From Companilactobacillus farciminis KCTC 3681 = DSM 20184 (GTDB lineage: Bacteria > Bacillota > Bacilli > Lactobacillales > Lactobacillaceae), in contig NZ_CP017702.1 of assembly GCF_002706745.1 (NCBI RefSeq), forward strand, positions 868,001 to 932,000: a DNA stretch of 64,000 nucleotides, given 5' to 3'. The translations under genes were made by a program, and so were the position numbers. Positions 1-12,100 of this stretch are shown piece by piece; the stretch's first letter is position 1; each line of letters starts with the position of its first letter. Below the pieces are notes generated by a model. That model was not told the DNA's origin. It was given only the letters and a program-made list of their open reading frames with translations, and made no database searches.

Positions 1-250
1 GATTATCCGCTAATAGGTTAATCAATATCTTGCCTGCACCAATAGTCTTAGTATTTAATTCGTACCAGTACATAATACGTTCTTTTAATAGCTTATCTTG
101 AAGTTCCTTTTCCGTTTCTGTACGAGTCCAGTATTTGCTATATGCTTGTCGGCTAACACCGACAACGCGCAGTAAAACGGTTATGGCTCCATGATTATTT
201 TGACTGACTTCCTTTATTGCCTGGTAAGCCAATCTATGTTGTTGTTTCAC
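1..250 (-). CDS. IS3-family transposase OrfB, N-terminal part only
   Basis: The GTG start at 250 overlaps the orfA stop (GTGA). The product begins VKQQHRLAYQAIKEVSQNNH and continues open to the window edge, about 83 residues. This is the HTH_21-like N-terminal segment that precedes the DDE integrase core in IS3 OrfB proteins; the catalytic residues lie outside the window. OrfB can also be reached by a -1 slip on the A7 run in orfA (minus strand, 280-274), which puts the ribosome in the OrfB frame, as is usual for making OrfAB transposase. The cut is at the window edge, so intactness cannot be judged. Confidence 0.85.
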   Translation of the reverse strand, partial: MKQQHRLAYQAIKEVSQNNHGAITVLLRVVGVSRQAYSKYWTRTETEKELQDKLLKERIMYWYELNTKTIGAGKILINLLADN

Positions 251-921
251 CCCCTGTGCTGAATTTCTTGCAATTTTTTTGCGAATTCCTCAATTAATTT
301 TTGGTCTTTTAATTGGGATTCCAATTCTCTGATTTTTAAATGCGCTTTATCTAATTCTGTTAAGTCATCTTTTGCTTTGTGATGGCCCCGGCCATCGATC
401 AAAGCTTTATAACCGCCGTCCTTGGATTTTAAAACCCAAGAACGAACTTGTTGATAAGATATGGAATACTTTTCTGCAGCTTCCTTATAAGTATGTTTGC
501 CCTTAACGACATACTCTACGATTTCGATACGTTCTTCAAAGGTTATCTTTTTTTTCATAATGGAATTCTTCTTTCTTGGTGAGCCATCCTTCAACAGTTT
601 TCCATTATTATACTTGAACACCCAGTCCGATACTTGAAAAGTATTTCTTAAACCATATTTATAGGCAATGGTTTCTAAAGAACCTTTACCTTCAAGATAG
701 TCTGTCACGACTTGTAATTTAAATTTATATGAATATTTTGTACGCTTTGTTATTTCCTTCAGGCCGTCGATTCCATATTGATCGAAGAGATGGACCCATC
801 TACGAAAAGTTTTATGAACAATATTATTTTTTCTGGCAAATGTTCTGAGTGGATAAGTTGACTCTTTGAATCCTAGCACTAAATCTAGCTTTTCTTGAAG
901 TGAGTGTTTACTTCTAGGCAT
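247..921 (-). CDS. IS3-family transposase OrfA (helix-turn-helix protein)
   Basis: 224 residues. Three successive helix-turn-helix segments lie roughly at residues 5-50, 60-105 and 120-165, followed by a C-terminal leucine-zipper-like coiled coil (about 185-220, with LESQLKDQKLIEEFAKKL). This layout is typical of the long OrfA of the IS150 subgroup, which binds the IS ends and joins OrfB by frameshifting. AAAGGA lies just ahead of the ATG at 921. The seven-A run near the 3' end (280-274) is read GCA AAA AAA, forming an A AAA AAA slippery heptamer. Confidence 0.85.
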   Translation of the reverse strand: MPRSKHSLQEKLDLVLGFKESTYPLRTFARKNNIVHKTFRRWVHLFDQYGIDGLKEITKRTKYSYKFKLQVVTDYLEGKGSLETIAYKYGLRNTFQVSDWVFKYNNGKLLKDGSPRKKNSIMKKKITFEERIEIVEYVVKGKHTYKEAAEKYSISYQQVRSWVLKSKDGGYKALIDGRGHHKAKDDLTELDKAHLKIRELESQLKDQKLIEEFAKKLQEIQHRG

Positions 922-1230
922 AGAAAAATCCTTTCATGAATATCAGATGAATTTATATTATTTCATCTGACAACCATAAAAGGATTATCGCAAGATGTTG
1001 TCTCTGATGCTTTTTTGTTTGCTCTAATGATGGAATAATGGGGTACAATTAGACAATAAATTAGGACATGAGTTATTTTTTGAAAAAAATTCAACTTTTT
1101 TGTAAAAAAGGGTTGCGCACCTCTATTCTAATTGGTAATATATATCTTGTTGTTGCGACAGAGCAACGGCGTCAATGGATTCAAGCCTTACAGCTTATCC
1201 AAGACGTCAAAAATTATTTTAAAAAAGTGC

Positions 1231-1259
1231 TTGACTTGCTCTTACATCTTCGATAAGAT
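1231..1259 (+). promoter_or_regulatory. rRNA operon promoter P1
   Basis: TTGACT (1231-1236), 17-bp spacer, TAAGAT (1254-1259). It is preceded by an A/T-rich tract (1211-1230, AAATTATTTTAAAAAA) that would act as an UP element. Confidence 0.8.
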
Positions 1260-1339
1260 AATTAAGTTGTCTGTTAGACATCACCTAACAAATTATCATT
1301 TACTTGATGATTTGTTAGAAAAATTATTTTAAAAAGTTC

Positions 1340-1368
1340 TTGACATTAAATTGTCAGCTTGATAAAAT
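1340..1368 (+). promoter_or_regulatory. rRNA operon promoter P2
   Basis: TTGACA (1340-1345), 17-bp spacer, TAAAAT (1363-1368), with an upstream A/T tract nearly identical to that of P1. Two tandem promoters 109 bp apart are common for rrn operons in this group. Confidence 0.85.
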
Positions 1369-1411
1369 AATTAAGTCGCTGATGAGCGTAAGCGCTTAAT
1401 CAGCTGGTAGA

Positions 1412-1430
1412 CCTTTGAAAACTGAACAAA
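1412..1430 (+). promoter_or_regulatory. rrn leader boxA-like antitermination site
   Basis: CCTTTGAAAACTGAACAAAG resembles the boxA element of rrn leaders. A similar CTTGAAAACTGGATA recurs in the 16S-23S spacer (3176-3190). The remaining leader (1369-1520) has no gene. Confidence 0.6.
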
Positions 1431-1521
1431 GTTTTAACACTAAATTGTGTAGGCCAACATTTATTTGTTGGATTTACAACGAAGTCAATTCGCTAGTATA
1501 ATTTTTTATGAGTCACAAACT

Positions 1522-6182
<4,661 letters not shown>

Positions 6183-6257
6183 TAAGAGTTTACAGCAGTT
6201 CGAAGTGTTTTAAATCATTGATATTAATATCTAGTTTTGAAGGTACGAGGCAAAATA

Positions 6258-6374
6258 GTGTGGTGGCGATAGTGAGAAGGATACACCTGTTCCCATGCCG
6301 AACACAGAAGTTAAGCTTCTCCGCGCCGAAAGTAGTTGGTGGGAAACTACCCGCGAGGATAGGGAGCTGCCACG
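6258..6374 (+). rRNA. rrf: 5S ribosomal RNA
   Basis: About 117 nt, with GTGTGGTGGCGATAG at the 5' end, the conserved CCCATGCCGAACACAGAAGT in the middle and a closing GCTGCCACGC. Ends are set by helix I pairing (GTGTGG/CCACGC). Confidence 0.95.
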
Positions 6375-6386
6375 CTGTTTTATTAT

Positions 6387-6459
6387 TCCGGATTAGCTCA
6401 GTTGGTAGAGCATCTGACTGTTAATCAGGGTGTCGTCAGTTCGAGTCTGACATCCGGAG
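6387..6459 (+). tRNA. tRNA-Asn (GTT)
   Basis: 73 nt. Acceptor TCCGGAT/ATCCGGA, discriminator G, D arm with GCTCAGTTGGTAGAGC, anticodon loop CTGTTAA. It lies 12 bp after the 5S gene as part of the rrn transcript. Confidence 0.97.
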
Positions 6460-6473
6460 TTTTTTTTTACCCT

Positions 6474-6564
6474 GGAGAGTTGTCCGAGTGGCTGAAGGAG
6501 CATGATTGGAAATCATGTATACGGGTATTGACCTGTATCAGGGGTTCAAATCCCCTACTCTCCG
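6474..6564 (+). tRNA. tRNA-Ser (GGA), prophage attachment gene
   Basis: 91-nt class II tRNA. Acceptor GGAGAGT/ACTCTCC, discriminator G, anticodon GGA, long variable arm, T arm GGGTTCAAATCCC. The last 13 bases are the first bases of the 14-bp attL core, so the prophage entered at its 3' end and left the gene intact. Confidence 0.97.
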
Positions 6565-6565
6565 T
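6552..6565. promoter_or_regulatory. attL core
   Basis: CCCCTACTCTCCGT, identical to 51849-51862. It covers the 3' T-stem strand and acceptor strand of tRNA-Ser. Confidence 0.92.
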
Positions 6566-6593
6566 TAGAGGTCAGGCAACGTTGTGCAGAGTA

Positions 6594-6701
6594 ATGCACC
6601 TAAATGAAAAAGAGCTGTTATATCAATGATATAGCGGCTCTTTTTTTGTATATTCATTTTTATCTTGTGCAACTGTATGAACTAAAATGCACCTAAATGA
6701 A
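6594..6701. repeat. 15-bp direct repeat in the attL arm
   Basis: ATGCACCTAAATGAA occurs at 6594-6608 and again at 6687-6701, between the attL core and the integrase gene. Such repeats are candidate integrase or excisionase arm sites. Confidence 0.6.
6607..6648 (+). terminator. Rho-independent terminator
   Basis: AAAAAGAGC...GCTCTTTTTTT hairpin with an inner TATAT/ATATA stem. Being near-symmetric with A and T runs, it can stop both the rrn-tRNA transcript and the leftward integrase transcript. Confidence 0.8.
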
Positions 6702-6708
6702 GTCTTTT

Positions 6709-6729
6709 GTTGTCACGATGTTGTCACGA
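6709..6729. repeat. Integrase arm-type repeats, left
   Basis: GTTGTCACGA at 6709-6718 and 6720-6729, spaced 11 bp. The same element recurs next to attR (51769-51790), as expected for arm-type integrase sites. Confidence 0.65.
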
Positions 6730-6741
6730 AATTCAGCAGCG

Positions 6742-7923
6742 TTATTTGTCTTTATCATCATTGCTTTTTTTAGATTTTTTATCTAAATTATTTAAAGCAT
6801 CTAAAATTTTATTATCAGATTTATCAGTAGCATGAAGGTAGATATTCATTGTTGTCGATAAGTCCTTATGTCCTAATCGCTTTTGCAAATCCTTAACAGT
6901 TAGATTAGGATTGTTATCAAGTAGCAATGTTCCATGTGTATGTCTGAATCCGTGAAGTGTTACGTTGTGATTTAAATCGATTGCATTATTTATTACTTTT
7001 TGCCATCTTCGTGGTGTATTGATGGAATAGTGATCATCAGTCGTAGTGCTGTAAAAAATATATTGGTTTTCCTGGTCCTTCAGGAAGACCTTTTTTTGTT
7101 GCAGCTTTTTCCAATTTTCTAGGACTGATACTGTTTCAGAATCAAGTATCAGGTTCCTGATATCTTCATTCTTAGTAGATTGAATGCTGTAGCCTTGATT
7201 ATCGATGAATACCAGGGCTTTATTGATCATAATCTTATTACCATTGAGGTCTTTCCACTTTAAAGGAAGGATTTCCTCACGTCTTAAACCAGTAAATGCT
7301 ATGAGTCTGAAGAAAGCATATTTTTCATAGTCGGATTTTCTAGCCATTTTTAAAAATCGTTCTTGTTCTTCAATAGTATAGAAATTTTTTCGATTTCTTT
7401 TCTTTTCAACCTCATCCATTCTGTTGCTACGCTTTGGAATAGATAAACGATCCATTGGATTTCTTGATATGTAATCACGTCTAATAGCTTCTTTAAACAC
7501 GCTATTAGTATAGTTGCATACAATTTTGTAATGAATCAGATTGGCTACCCAATTATCCAGGGCTCTTTGACAGTCATTCACATCAATATCTTTAATATAC
7601 TTTTCGCCAAAAAAGGGGATTATATGAAGTTCAAATACTTTTTTAGTTTTATAAAAAGTTGTTGGCTTAACTGTATTCATGTAACTACTAAGCCAAGCTT
7701 CATATATCTCTTGGAATTTAATATGGCCACCATGGCGGTCAAAGTCATTATTAAGTATTTCCTCCCTCAGATTGATGTAGGCAATCTCCGCTTCATTAGG
7801 TGTATAGAAACCACGTTTGGTAGTTGTGTGCTTGTCGTCGACCCTTATAGCAAATTTATATCTAGTTTGGCCATTCTTTAGAACATAGGGTTTTATTGTT
7901 TTTGAAACTCGCTTTTTAGGCAT
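6742..7923 (-). CDS. int: Tyrosine-recombinase integrase
   Basis: Site-specific recombinase that integrates and excises the prophage at tRNA-Ser. The start is placed at ATG 7923 (MPKKRVSKTIK), preceded by AAAGG nine bases upstream; a longer reading from TTG 7950 lacks a site. About 393 residues: an AP2-like arm-binding N-terminus (1-55), a SAM-like core-binding domain (about 60-165) and the catalytic domain with Arg in TGLRREE, HGFRHT, LGHKD and the nucleophile Tyr in MNIYLHAT. All catalytic residues are present. It faces attL with about 180 bp between, which holds arm-type repeats. Confidence 0.95.
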   Translation of the reverse strand: MPKKRVSKTIKPYVLKNGQTRYKFAIRVDDKHTTTKRGFYTPNEAEIAYINLREEILNNDFDRHGGHIKFQEIYEAWLSSYMNTVKPTTFYKTKKVFELHIIPFFGEKYIKDIDVNDCQRALDNWVANLIHYKIVCNYTNSVFKEAIRRDYISRNPMDRLSIPKRSNRMDEVEKKRNRKNFYTIEEQERFLKMARKSDYEKYAFFRLIAFTGLRREEILPLKWKDLNGNKIMINKALVFIDNQGYSIQSTKNEDIRNLILDSETVSVLENWKKLQQKKVFLKDQENQYIFYSTTTDDHYSINTPRRWQKVINNAIDLNHNVTLHGFRHTHGTLLLDNNPNLTVKDLQKRLGHKDLSTTMNIYLHATDKSDNKILDALNNLDKKSKKSNDDKDK

Positions 7924-8106
7924 AAAATGCAACCTTTCATAAAAACGCAAGAAATCACGTTTTTTTAATTTTATATGTATGTAATTGGTACACTTAAATA
8001 ATTAATTTTCGAGAAAACAGGGGATATTTTGAAAAATAGGGGCACATATGTTCTTTTGACGCTAAAAATAAAAAGCCAAGAAAGGCTTAAATATTTTTCA
8101 AATATC

Positions 8107-8135
8107 TTGATTTAATGAAATAAGGTAAGTATTAT
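8107..8135 (+). promoter_or_regulatory. Promoter for the small coiled-coil gene
   Basis: TTGATT (8107-8112), 17-bp spacer, TATTAT (8130-8135), ending 35 bp before the GTG start at 8171. It points rightward, against most of the lysogeny module. Confidence 0.65.
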
Positions 8136-8170
8136 TTACTTAGATTAAATATCGTTAGGAGATGAATAAA

Positions 8171-8326
8171 GTGAAAAAGTTGATACACGAAGTAATTAAT
8201 AATTATCACAATTTATCTCGTGAAGAAGAAAAGTTTAATAAAAAAGTAAATTCTGAATTAAAAGAAATGAATGAAAACCATCAAAAATTGAAGAAGGAGA
8301 ATGATAAGTGGTTTTCTAAGTTATAA
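8171..8326 (+). CDS. Small coiled-coil protein of unknown function
   Basis: 51 residues, too short for ordinary gene calling. AGGAG is nine bases upstream of GTG 8171 (MKKLIHEVINNYHNL); the ATG at 8162 abuts the AGGAG and is unlikely. The product is a highly charged helix with heptad spacing (LSREEEKFNKKVNSELKEMN...LKKENDKW). It has its own promoter and is the only rightward gene in the lysogeny module, so it may be a lysogenic-conversion gene. Its stop overlaps the stop of the leftward neighbour by six bases. No family recognised. Confidence 0.6.
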   Translation: MKKLIHEVINNYHNLSREEEKFNKKVNSELKEMNENHQKLKKENDKWFSKL

Positions 8327-9130
8327 GTATGCGGCGATGGGCTTAATTAGCTTATCGCCGTTATTTAATATACCTATACTTTGTAGCATAGTATCAGCAA
8401 AACTCGGCATTATACCACCGATTTTGCTTAAGTCACCACTAGCAAATTTATCCATACCACGATCATTAGTTAGTGCAGTATTTTCAACTATACCTATAAT
8501 TGTGATTTTTCTATTTGATCCAGATAACATTTGTATTTGGCCTTGATTCATTCTGAAATTATTTCTTTCTAGCATAGATAAAGAGCCATCTGTTTTTATC
8601 AGGTATGTATTAGGCATTATGCTTGAAAAAATTTCACCAAGTGTTTGAATGTTTTTAAAAGCAATCTTTGTATCTTTTATGGACTCAGAGGATTGATGTG
8701 TTAATTTCATGAATATTACATAAAGCTGTGGATTTAATCCAGCAAGAATATTGAAGTCAAAGAAATCAAAGCCAGAATTTATTTTAACAAATTCACCAGC
8801 ACCAGCTTTTTCTACGCTGGCAATCATCTTCTTTTCAATTAAATCATCAATTAACATATCAAGTTGATAATCGTTAAAAACGACGTTAACGAATTTTTGT
8901 TCTGATTCAGTTCTTGATTCTGAAGATGACTGACTTGCAGATAATTCAGCTTTTAGTACTGCACTAGCACCCAAACCACCATTTTTACTTTTTGAACTTT
9001 CATCAGTATTTGATGATGAATTTCCTCTTTGAATTGATTCCATTAAGCCATGATCTAATTGTGCTAATGTGGATGACATTTCTACATTGTCTAAATAGAT
9101 AATCTCTTTATGTTCACTATTATCGCTCAT
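8321..9130 (-). CDS. DUF6414-like protein
   Basis: About 269 residues from ATG 9130 (MSDNSEHKEIIYLDNVEMSS); AAGGGGG lies eight bases upstream. The IIYLDxxxxxSxLAQLxxG start is what I recall for DUF6414 proteins of phages and Firmicutes, of unknown function. A Ser-rich low-complexity stretch (about 35-75) separates this start from a folded C-terminal domain. It lies 22 bp after the lipoprotein gene and is probably co-transcribed. The position between int and cI suggests a lysogenic-conversion or exclusion role; this is inference. Confidence 0.6.
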   Translation of the reverse strand: MSDNSEHKEIIYLDNVEMSSTLAQLDHGLMESIQRGNSSSNTDESSKSKNGGLGASAVLKAELSASQSSSESRTESEQKFVNVVFNDYQLDMLIDDLIEKKMIASVEKAGAGEFVKINSGFDFFDFNILAGLNPQLYVIFMKLTHQSSESIKDTKIAFKNIQTLGEIFSSIMPNTYLIKTDGSLSMLERNNFRMNQGQIQMLSGSNRKITIIGIVENTALTNDRGMDKFASGDLSKIGGIMPSFADTMLQSIGILNNGDKLIKPIAAYL

Positions 9131-9152
9131 AATATAATCCCCCTTATGAAAT

Positions 9153-9749
9153 TTATTGTCCGTATCCATTGGAACCAGTGCTATTGCCATTCTCATCAAT
9201 ATAGCCTTGTTCCATTCCTGTTTGTAGCTGTTGTTCACCAAATGTTTTCATGTTCTCTGGCGTACTTTGCAATGCTTGTAAAGTAGACATGCCGTGGTCA
9301 GCTTTATAAGCGGCAGGGGACTCACCATATTTATTAACGAATCCTGTTAAAGTATTCTCATCATACGAGATACCACTGCTTACTTGTTGTTGTGTATTTT
9401 GATTATTTTGAGCAGGTTGCTGCTGGCTTTGCTGATTATTGGTATTTGCATCTGATGCTTGTTGAGATTGCTGAGAAGTCTGATTTTGAGCTTGTTGGCC
9501 ATTATTAGTTTGTTGTGAATCAGTTTGGTTTGATTCTTGTTGATTATCATTATCATTATTCTTTTGATCAGACTTATTAGAAGACTTTTTCTTTTTAGAA
9601 GGAGCCTTCTTTTTTGTGGTTTTCTTTTTGGCCACTGCTGTTGTCTTATCCTTTTTGTCAGTAGAAGAGCTTGCTGATTTGTTGATTGAACATGCTGCCA
9701 AGGATAGGGTAGTAGCTATTAAAATTGCTGAAGTAATTAATTTTTTCAT
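9153..9749 (-). CDS. Prophage lipoprotein, candidate superinfection exclusion
   Basis: 198 residues from ATG 9749, with GGGGGAT seven bases upstream. Signal peptide MKKLITSAILIATTLSLAAC with lipobox LAAC, so it is lipidated and exported. A Lys-rich stretch (about 33-60) and a long Gln/Asn/Ser-rich spacer (60-130) lead to a small C-terminal domain (SGISYDENTLTGFVNKYGES...). Phage lipoproteins between int and cI in lactic-acid-bacterial prophages (for example Ltp of TP-J34) block DNA entry of related phages. That function is inferred here from position and architecture. Confidence 0.7.
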   Translation of the reverse strand: MKKLITSAILIATTLSLAACSINKSASSSTDKKDKTTAVAKKKTTKKKAPSKKKKSSNKSDQKNNDNDNQQESNQTDSQQTNNGQQAQNQTSQQSQQASDANTNNQQSQQQPAQNNQNTQQQVSSGISYDENTLTGFVNKYGESPAAYKADHGMSTLQALQSTPENMKTFGEQQLQTGMEQGYIDENGNSTGSNGYGQ

Positions 9750-9793
9750 CTTGATATCCCCCATATCTTGAATTAAATTAAATTTTGAAATCA

Positions 9794-9832
9794 AAAAAAG
9801 AGGAGACCACATAATAAAATGTGACCTCCTCG
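9794..9832 (-). terminator. Terminator after the lipoprotein/MazF-like gap (leftward)
   Basis: On the minus strand, GAGGAGGTCACAT / ATGTGGTCTCCTC with a 6-nt loop, followed by TTTTTTT. It ends transcription of the gene at 9911-10870. Confidence 0.85.
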
Positions 9833-9854
9833 GGCATCAATGCCAGTCATATAA

Positions 9855-9872
9855 GATTCTATAAATAGAATC
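9855..9872. repeat. Perfect inverted repeat
   Basis: GATTCTAT-AA-ATAGAATC. It sits between the terminator and the MazF-like gene and may be a second hairpin or a binding site. Confidence 0.5.
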
Positions 9873-9910
9873 GGCGCTCCGCGCTGTAATCACATTATTA
9901 CATATTCTTT

Positions 9911-10870
9911 TTAATCATTCAAGTTTAGATAATTTTTTACTGATTTGTGAATCCTTGCCAAAGATTCTTCTGAAATGGTGACATTTTTAGATATAGTATA
10001 ATGGCTAACTTTGACAACTCTTAGTTTGCTCACGGTTGTAATGTTAGGAATAATTGCATAAGTGTTTTTTGAATATTTTTGAACCTTATCTATTAATCCT
10101 TGCATATTTTCTATATGCTCATTCAATGTCACACCACTTTCAATGCCATTGTAAAATTCTGTTAAATCAGAAATGGTTGAGGATAGTCTTTCGATATAGG
10201 ATTCACTACTGTGGGCTACTATTTCTTTTTCTCTGATATTGACTATCTCATTTATAAGTTCTTTTAGCTTAGTAGGATCTTTAAAATCAATATAATCTGC
10301 AAAATTAATTTGAAATTCATGCATGATATGCAAAAAACCATTTAATGAATCCTTGGCAAAGAATATAGATGCATTTTGTGAGGATTCATCAATCAATTTG
10401 TATGAAAGAATTTTAGGAGCAAGTTCTTTCATTCGAGCTTTTAGTGGTTCTATAACAGAATCTTTCTCTTGTTCAAAGTCAGACATTCTTTGCTGAGTTA
10501 GTTGATAAACTGATTTGAACAATTCGCTACCTAAGTCGAGATAATTAGAATGATCTTTTGATGATAGTGGAATTACGGTTAGTGATTTATTTTCACGTTT
10601 GTCATTTTTATTTAGAACAATTGCAAAATGATTACCACTAAGCTCGCTACCTACATTTGGCCCAAAGTTAACCATAACAACCGAACCATGTTTAAAGGTC
10701 GTATAGTATTTCGGCACGTTGTGTTCTTTTTCCCTTGCTAGCCAGTAACCATAAAATTCCATCCATTCACGCATGTAGTGCAACTTAAACATGCTATTAT
10801 GTGGAACTCCAAAATAAATATCATTAAACTGAGCAATGCTTGTAGCATTAGTTGCATAATAATTTTTCAA
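9911..10870 (-). CDS. PemK/MazF-like domain protein with helical C-terminal extension
   Basis: About 319 residues from TTG 10870, with AAAGGAGA eight bases upstream; the ATG at 10891 has no site. Residues about 60-115 (FKHGSVVMVNFGPNVG...NHFAIVLNK...LTVIPLSSKDH) match the MazF/PemK fold: the G-V/D-x-V motif near the start, the H/R-P/F-A-(I/V)-V-L strand and the T-V-I-P-L-(S/T)-S strand. The rest is mostly helical. No antitoxin gene is adjacent. Stand-alone proteins of this build occur in lysogeny modules of lactic phages; a toxin or exclusion function is possible but unproven. Confidence 0.65.
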   Translation of the reverse strand: MKNYYATNATSIAQFNDIYFGVPHNSMFKLHYMREWMEFYGYWLAREKEHNVPKYYTTFKHGSVVMVNFGPNVGSELSGNHFAIVLNKNDKRENKSLTVIPLSSKDHSNYLDLGSELFKSVYQLTQQRMSDFEQEKDSVIEPLKARMKELAPKILSYKLIDESSQNASIFFAKDSLNGFLHIMHEFQINFADYIDFKDPTKLKELINEIVNIREKEIVAHSSESYIERLSSTISDLTEFYNGIESGVTLNEHIENMQGLIDKVQKYSKNTYAIIPNITTVSKLRVVKVSHYTISKNVTISEESLARIHKSVKNYLNLND

Positions 10871-10950
10871 AAAATCATCTCCTTTAGTCATGCCACGGCA
10901 CGGCTTTTTTAAATCCCCAAAATTTGCTTCTTCTTAGCATCGTATAAAAT

Positions 10951-10967
10951 AAAAAGCCGTTTCCGGC
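10951..10967 (-). terminator. Short leftward terminator
   Basis: Minus strand GCCG-GAAA-CGGC followed by TTTTT, seven bases beyond the stop codon at 10974. Confidence 0.75.
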
Positions 10968-10973
10968 CATTAA

Positions 10974-11642
10974 TTAATTTAAATTTAAAGTGATGTCATA
11001 ACTGTGGTTAGCATTTTCATCTTCATAATCATCTGTATCGTAGTAAGCATCAAACTTAAGACGTAATGTCTTCATATCACTGATTTTACTTAGCTTTTCA
11101 ATAGGAAAGAGGATATCACCTTGTTTTGTAACACCCTTGGAGATTTCTCCCGCCCAATTTTCTTTATAACCTTTTACAGTGTCAAGAACAGCATCTACTT
11201 GTTGTCCATCACTGGTTACTAAAGTACCTTGATCAGGATAAGTCGTAATGTCTCTGTTAGCTGCGACACTCATATGAATGATAATATAGCCCTCAGCTTT
11301 AGTATTTGAGTCATCATCTGAAGTGTATGGATTCAATTTAAAGATAGATACCTTTGAGACTTTAATGTTGGCTGGTTGCCAAGAATTATCATTAAATGAA
11401 ACGTCATAAGATTTTTGATCTAAAATCTTGTGATTATCGTAATTGATATCCAAGGTATCTTTATTTGAAGATGATTTTGCACCTTTTTCTGTTTGTGTTG
11501 TAGTGTGTCCAGATGCCTTATTAGAAGTATCGTCATCAGATGAACTTCCGCCGCCACCAATCATTCCAAAAATAATAACAATTAAGACAACAACAATAAG
11601 CCAAAACCACCAAATTTTGTAGAACGGTTTATTATTTTTCAT
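10974..11642 (-). CDS. Membrane-anchored protein with exported domain (DUF4352-like fold)
   Basis: 222 residues. An N-terminal anchor (residues 9-28, WWFWLIVVVLIVIIFGMIGG) is followed by a Ser/Asp/Thr linker and a beta-rich domain (about 70-222, SWQPANIKVSKVSIFKL...LVTSDGQQVDA...TKQGDILFPIEK) reminiscent of DUF4352/DUF5067 cell-surface domains. It follows the small membrane protein gene with one base between stop and start, so they form one unit. Function unknown; surface location and lysogenic expression suit a host-modifying role. Confidence 0.6.
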   Translation of the reverse strand: MKNNKPFYKIWWFWLIVVVLIVIIFGMIGGGGSSSDDDTSNKASGHTTTQTEKGAKSSSNKDTLDINYDNHKILDQKSYDVSFNDNSWQPANIKVSKVSIFKLNPYTSDDDSNTKAEGYIIIHMSVAANRDITTYPDQGTLVTSDGQQVDAVLDTVKGYKENWAGEISKGVTKQGDILFPIEKLSKISDMKTLRLKFDAYYDTDDYEDENANHSYDITLNLN

Positions 11643-11643
11643 C

Positions 11644-12012
11644 CTAGTTCACCCCCTTAGCATTTTTTGATGGGTGATGTAGGAATACGAATACAGTTCC
11701 AACGATTAATACAACCATAGCAGGGAATGCCATAGCACCTGACAAGAAGAATAGAGCATTACCAATAATTCCTAGAACAGGTCCAACAATTGAAATATTG
11801 TGTTGTTTACTTTGAATTAGAGCAATAACATTAATAATTAAACCGATTGCGGCCATAACATAGAAGAATGTTCCTGCGCCGTTTGTCATACTTGTACCAT
11901 CAAATGCATCACTTGCAGCCGTACTAAAAATAACAGGCCATGAAACTGCAAACAAAACACAGTTAATAATATCTAGAATCCCAGTCCAGATGTTTATTTT
12001 TAGATTTTTCAT
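11644..12012 (-). CDS. Four-helix membrane protein of the lysogeny module
   Basis: About 122 residues from ATG 12012 (MKNLKINIWTGIL); AGGGGGGA lies nine bases upstream. Four predicted membrane segments: IWTGILDIINCVLFAVSWPV, GTFFYVMAAIGLIINVIALI, IVGPVLGIIGNALFFLSG and FPAMVVLIVGTVFVFLHH. I do not recognise a named family beyond small phage DUF4064-like proteins. It is paired with the anchored protein just downstream. Confidence 0.6.
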   Translation of the reverse strand: MKNLKINIWTGILDIINCVLFAVSWPVIFSTAASDAFDGTSMTNGAGTFFYVMAAIGLIINVIALIQSKQHNISIVGPVLGIIGNALFFLSGAMAFPAMVVLIVGTVFVFLHHPSKNAKGVN

Positions 12013-12100
12013 AATAAAAAAATCCCCCCTAAATATAATTTCAGCTTTTAACGTCATCAGATATTGGACCATTATTATCTTGATTTTAACCTAATTCATA

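Larger units (their letters stand above)
1..1067 (-). mobile_element. IS3-family (IS150-like) insertion sequence, truncated by the window edge
   Basis: Leftward orfA and orfB in the typical IS3 arrangement. The upstream end is placed near 1066-1067 because the minus strand there starts with TG and runs inward as TGTCCTAATTTATTGTCTAA, in the style of an IS3 terminal repeat. This edge is inferred, since the other terminal repeat is outside the window and cannot be compared. The element sits about 165 bp upstream of the first rRNA promoter. Confidence 0.7.

Noticed and set aside
1068..1332. Short rightward frames between the IS and the 16S gene
   Set aside because: They run through the two rRNA promoters and their A/T tracts; no ribosome site.
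7531..7881. Rightward frame opposite the integrase
   Set aside because: Antisense shadow of a well-supported tyrosine recombinase.
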